32,411 nt of DNA from JACKFB01 sp041389525 (GTDB taxonomy: Bacteria > Myxococcota_A > UBA9042 > PHBI01 > JACKFB01). The notes beneath the pieces are model-generated. The model saw only the letters and a list, made by a program, of their open reading frames with translations, was not told the origin of the DNA and did not search any database. This document shows, one piece after another, positions 29,801-32,411 of the stretch. Position 1 is the stretch's first letter. The number at the start of each line of letters is the position of its first letter. The stretch lies in the NCBI GenBank assembly GCA_041389525.1, contig JAWKRR010000075.1, forward strand, positions 1 through 32,411. The letters run 5' to 3'. Made by a program: the position numbers and the translations under genes.

Positions 29801-32403
29801 CGGACTGCAAGGCCCCCGGCTGCATCGACCCCGACGGCGACGGCTACGGCCAGGGCGCCGGCTGCTTGGGCGCGGACTGCAGCGAGGCCTCCAAGCTCTG
29901 CACCGTCGACTGCCTCGACACCGACAAGGACGGCGAGCCCAACTGCCTCGACGACGACGACGACGGCGACGACCTCACCGACGTCGAGGAGGGCACCCTC
30001 GGCACCGACCCGCTGGACCCCGACACGGACGACGACGGGCTCGAGGACGGCACCGAGGTCAACGACACCAAGACCGACCCGAAGGACCCCGACACCGACG
30101 ACGACGATCTGCTCGATGGCGTCGAGGTCAATGACACCAAGACCGACCCCCTGGACCCCGACAGCGACGACGACGATCTGACCGACGGGACCGAGGTCAA
30201 CACCACGAAGACCGACCCGAACGACCCCGACACCGACGACGACGGGCTCGAGGACGGCACCGAGGTCAACGAGACCACCACGAACCCGCTGGATCCCGAC
30301 AGTGACGACGACGAGCTGCTCGACGGGACCGAGGTCAACGACACGAAGACCGACCCGAAGGACCCCGACACCGACGACGACAACCTGTCCGACGGGACCG
30401 AGGTCAACGACACGAAGACCGACCCGCTGAACCCCGACACGGACGGCGACGGCCTCAACGACGGTGACGAGGTGCTCGTGCACACCACCGATCCGCTGGA
30501 TCCCGACACCGACGATGGCGGCGTCAACGACGGCACCGAGGTCTCCCTGGGGCAGAACCCGCGCAACCTCCCGTCGGACGACTTCGCCTCGGGGCTCATC
30601 CAGGGCAATGGCCTCAGCGACTGCTCGGCCGGCGGCTCGCGCGGGCTGCCCTGGGAGCTGCTCATCGCCCTGGGCTTCTTGCTGCTGACGCGCCAGCGCC
30701 GGAGGTGGCTTCACCTAGGCGTCGCCTCGCTGATCGCCTTGTCCACCGTGGCCGTGACCGCCCCGGCGGCCCAGGCCGCGGACGGCTTCTCCATCGATCT
30801 CTTCCAGATCCAGCCGGGCGATGACCGCGTGCTCTCGGTCAAGGGCTCCGAGGTCGCGCCCGCCTGGTCGCCCTACGGCGGCTTCTGGGTGCACTACGCC
30901 GACGACCCGCTGCGCTTGCTCTACGACATCAACGGCGTGCAGGGCGAGCGGCGCCTCGTCGAGCGGCGCCTGACCGGTCAGCTCGGCCTGGGCATCGGCC
31001 TCTTCGGATTCGCCGAGTTTCAGCTCGGCCTGCCGATCGTCTTCAAGAGCAAGGGCGACGCGGCGCGTTTCCCTGAGATCGACAAGGCGGCGGTGGGCGA
31101 TCTCGATCTCGGGCTGCGCTTCCGTTTGGTCGAGCGGCGCGGGCGCGACAAGCAGGGCTTCGGCCTGGCCTTGGGCGTGACCGCGGGTGTGCCGGTCGGC
31201 TCGACGGACGCCCTCGCGGGTGAGAACGGCGCGACGATTCGGCCGCGCGTCGACCTGAGCTTGGGGCTCGGCCCGGTCTTGCTGGCCCTGAACTTGGGTG
31301 TGTCGATTCGCACAGCCCACCAGAGCTTTCAGAACCTCGAGCTGGACCACGACCTGACCTGGGGTCTGGGCGCGCGCTGGCGTGCCACCGACTACTTCGC
31401 GCTGGCCGCGGAGGTCTTCGGGCGCACCCGGCTGACCGACCCCTTCGGCGAGGACAGCGAGAGCCCGATGGAGCTTGTGGGTGGACCGCAGTTCCGAGTC
31501 GCCCGTGGGCTGACCATCGAGGCGGGCGCCGGCACGGGGCTCATCCCCGGTTACGGCTCGCCGGACTGGCGCGTCTACGGCGGCCTTCAGTGGGCCGAGC
31601 CCGCGTCGGGCCCGCCGGACACCGACGGCGACGGCTACATCGATCCTGAGGACGGCTGCCCGCTGGAGCCTGAGGACTTCGACGGGTTCGAAGACCCCGA
31701 CGGCTGCCCGGACCCCGACAACGACCAGGACGGCATCCTCGACGTGAACGACCGCTGCCCCATGGACCCCGAGGACATCGACGGGTTCGAGGACGCCGAC
31801 GGTTGCCCGGACCCGGACAACGACCAGGACGGCATCCTCGACGTGGACGACAAGTGCCCGATGGAGCCGGAGGACAAAGACGGCTTCGAGGACGCGGACG
31901 GCTGCCCGGACCCGGACAACGACCAGGACGGCATCCTCGACGTGGACGACAAGTGCCCCATGGAGCCGGAGACCATGAACGGCTTCGAGGACACCGACGG
32001 CTGCCCCGACAAGGTGCCGCTGGCGCGCATCGAGAAGTGCAGCATCGTCATCAGCGACAAGATCTACTTCAACACCGCCAAGGCCGTGATCAAGCCGGTG
32101 AGCTTCCCGCTGCTGGACGCCGTCGCCGAGATCATCACCGAGCACGGCGCGAAGTTCGAGCGGGTCGACATCGAGGGCCACACCGACAACCGCGGTGGCA
32201 AGGCCTACAACCTGAAGCTCTCCGACAAGCGGGCCGCCGCGGTGCGCGCGTACCTCATCAAGAAGGGGGTGCCCGCCGAGAAGATGCGCTCGCAGGGCTT
32301 CGGCTACAGCCGGCCGCGGGCGACCAACGACACCGAGGAGGGGCGCGAGGAGAACCGTCGCGTCGGCTTCGAGGTCGTCGGCGGGGACTGCGGAGCCAAA
32401 TAG
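26830..32403 (+). CDS. Polyprotein-like fusion: surface protein with sorting tail plus OmpA-family protein
   Basis: The product is 1857 residues from ATG 26830 (AGGAGG upstream). Residues 1-23 are a signal peptide (LSILAASPSAAAQ). Residue 189 begins a myxobacterial Cys-rich repeat (CGNGVVAAGEQCDDGN). MopE-type metal motifs are at 591 (ICDDGVDNDCDG) and 837 (LCSDLIDNDCDG). Residues 862-1046 hold four DxDGDG/Cys repeats, and 1063-1240 hold eight 23-residue TSP3-like repeats (DPDTDDDGLEDGTEVN). Residues 1265-1292 (C-S-A-G-G, hydrophobic helix, RQRRR) resemble a MYXO-CTERM tail. A second signal peptide follows at once (VASLIALSTVAVTAPAAQA, cleavage after 1316). A beta-barrel region (1317-1590) comes next, then TSP3 repeats (DPDNDQDGILDVDDKCP) and a peptidoglycan-binding OmpA domain (IYFNTAKAVI; IEGHTDNRGG; SDKRAAAVRAYL) to the end. 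It may be processed into two proteins. Confidence 0.85.
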   Translation: MVRTGLLTLTILSILAASPSAAAQCPDALLVQAKEICYGSGGIDTPANVAGGVYTPTAPLAAGASVCVHVDLEARIEAGGWDRVYLGWKDSAGKTATDCLVGADIDDCSTTNSAVGCGTSPPAVFAIDDMLCWAPTAGATSVTVSVFVQPVDTSYQCTTGCGVAGPAPLGVTVHELRVVGCLGGAAGGCGNGVVAAGEQCDDGNSLAGDGCSQTCQREAGGICNDSGTKCSAKNQCVGVSPQDLSTSYCYANNDDKQDSPLSWTWSLPGTGDEVLLQWDVQGGAEFHGTKTGEPKFDIVWLGWEDELGGGADFFLQDGGLNFNAFGEDFVEMWSLGSLAIKPTPGAKTLRVTIYVSTDNATSCQQPKASLGPIPALFAESLTLTSCGIKATQYDTLASFTESIGQCYVVHDFNAIADKTKGPFVGDGYVLTADTNKPGEQLTVSKSPYLTTQALGDGTPAIEAQSFGAYEYNSRLRVTFTPKPAVAVALNVIDAGDGDGVMAMEAYKNGELVFVDNDIDSSGPKNNFITWKGFVFSQPVDEVVFFMIEAGDFFNVDNLIVIPQQDGDSDGVPNLCDCAPANAGVAGTFPEICDDGVDNDCDGLTDGVDTDCGGGGTAACADYADVKFTQVNAGWLVSGDQSWAWSQASAVWRAVGANSIDSTLESGPIVVPAAACVEDIKVTVDLGGSVQAPDSLVVSYSVDGGAFKTLETFTGALSPSTWSLPGVGPGNAVGFRFRYQTNATGLGADPTIARLRVFSDADMDKDGVCDACDCAPNTPAFGFDCDVDGDGYCAIAAGTLNTDPAVANCPNDTTGGTGTDCNDAAATANPGKSTEAPLCSDLIDNDCDGKTDAADSDCAVATCTDKDGDGFGTGAGCLGTDCNDTFAACTTDCSDLDKDGIPDCADPCIDQDKDGYGKGPLCAGPDCDDLVAACTTNCTADVDGNGVADCAQPCVDKDNDGFGIGGLCVPDCDDTAATCTTDCSDADQDGTPDCKAPGCIDPDGDGYGQGAGCLGADCSEASKLCTVDCLDTDKDGEPNCLDDDDDGDDLTDVEEGTLGTDPLDPDTDDDGLEDGTEVNDTKTDPKDPDTDDDDLLDGVEVNDTKTDPLDPDSDDDDLTDGTEVNTTKTDPNDPDTDDDGLEDGTEVNETTTNPLDPDSDDDELLDGTEVNDTKTDPKDPDTDDDNLSDGTEVNDTKTDPLNPDTDGDGLNDGDEVLVHTTDPLDPDTDDGGVNDGTEVSLGQNPRNLPSDDFASGLIQGNGLSDCSAGGSRGLPWELLIALGFLLLTRQRRRWLHLGVASLIALSTVAVTAPAAQAADGFSIDLFQIQPGDDRVLSVKGSEVAPAWSPYGGFWVHYADDPLRLLYDINGVQGERRLVERRLTGQLGLGIGLFGFAEFQLGLPIVFKSKGDAARFPEIDKAAVGDLDLGLRFRLVERRGRDKQGFGLALGVTAGVPVGSTDALAGENGATIRPRVDLSLGLGPVLLALNLGVSIRTAHQSFQNLELDHDLTWGLGARWRATDYFALAAEVFGRTRLTDPFGEDSESPMELVGGPQFRVARGLTIEAGAGTGLIPGYGSPDWRVYGGLQWAEPASGPPDTDGDGYIDPEDGCPLEPEDFDGFEDPDGCPDPDNDQDGILDVNDRCPMDPEDIDGFEDADGCPDPDNDQDGILDVDDKCPMEPEDKDGFEDADGCPDPDNDQDGILDVDDKCPMEPETMNGFEDTDGCPDKVPLARIEKCSIVISDKIYFNTAKAVIKPVSFPLLDAVAEIITEHGAKFERVDIEGHTDNRGGKAYNLKLSDKRAAAVRAYLIKKGVPAEKMRSQGFGYSRPRATNDTEEGREENRRVGFEVVGGDCGAK
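30016..30555 (+). repeat. 69-bp tandem coding repeats (TSP3-like)
   Basis: Eight tandem units of about 69 bp start at 30016, 30085 and so on, each encoding 23 residues around DPDTDDDGLEDGTEVN. The Asp pattern is that of calcium-binding thrombospondin type-3 or EF-like loops. Units differ by few bases, so copy number could vary by slippage or recombination without changing frame. Confidence 0.8.
31615..32022 (+). repeat. 99-bp tandem coding repeats (TSP3, OmpA half)
   Basis: About three and a half units of 33 residues (DPDNDQDGILDVDDKCP and a GFEDADGCP half) link the beta barrel to the OmpA domain. Positions 31804-31859 and 31903-31958 are identical over 56 bp, exactly 99 bp apart, suggesting recent duplication or conversion. 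Confidence 0.8.
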
Positions 32404-32411
32404 CTCGCCGG

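Noticed and set aside
30016..30555. Regular repeats as a CRISPR array
   Set aside because: Units are contiguous, coding, and lack unique spacers.
26872..30714. Very long open frame on the minus strand opposite the polyprotein
   Set aside because: It is Val/Gly/Asp-rich low-complexity sequence mirroring the Asp/GC codons of the plus strand, with no recognisable domain; it is a shadow of the real gene.

Overview
The window comes from a very GC-rich bacterium that looks like a member of the Myxococcota (former Deltaproteobacteria). The signs are a myxobacterial cysteine-rich repeat (CGNGVV...EQCDDGN), MopE-type metal-binding motifs, long Asp-rich thrombospondin type-3 repeats, a MYXO-CTERM-like sorting tail, lipoproteins with Asp/Pro-rich linkers, a DUF5924/DUF2914 protein and an SspB-type ClpXP adaptor. 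The taxonomic call is inference from protein families. No rRNA, tRNA, CRISPR array, insertion sequence or phage gene was seen.

Layout. 1-8.2 kb: the 3' part of a TPR protein gene, an ATP-grasp ligase, an unrecognised cytoplasmic protein behind a promoter that would give a leaderless mRNA, a two-gene unit for a secreted protein and a Cys-motif protein, a PEGA-domain protein and an NhaC-type antiporter. 8.2-13.3 kb: a compact four-gene operon in which every junction overlaps by 4 nt. It encodes a VTC-type polyphosphate polymerase, a DUF4956 membrane protein, an HlyD-like adaptor fused to a DUF3616-like domain, and a TolC-like outer-membrane lipoprotein. Four Pho-box-like heptamers at exact 11-bp spacing lie upstream. 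13.4-15.4 kb: a large lipoprotein. 15.4-18.8 kb (minus strand): sspB-mutL-miaA, again with 4-nt overlaps. 19.1-20.5 kb: a carbon-nitrogen hydrolase diverging from a dCMP-type deaminase.

20.5-21.16 kb is a non-coding island with a long perfect palindrome, a strong hairpin, and two copies of a three-tier foldable element whose stems differ in sequence but keep their pairing. 21.2-25.6 kb: a DUF5924/DUF2914 membrane protein diverging from a deoC-aldehyde dehydrogenase-degenerate dehydrogenase operon, which fits deoxyribose 5-phosphate breakdown to glyceraldehyde 3-phosphate and acetaldehyde, followed by acetaldehyde oxidation. 25.7-32.4 kb: a secreted protein diverging from a 1857-residue protein. 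This last protein joins, in one frame, a surface protein ending in a sorting-type tail to a complete OmpA-family protein that carries its own signal peptide.

The strongest candidates for undescribed biology are the Pho-box-linked polyphosphate polymerase/adaptor/outer-membrane-channel operon, the natural polyprotein with back-to-back sorting tail and signal peptide, and the paired structured elements near 20.6 and 21.05 kb. Functions are assigned from recognised motifs only; no database search was possible.
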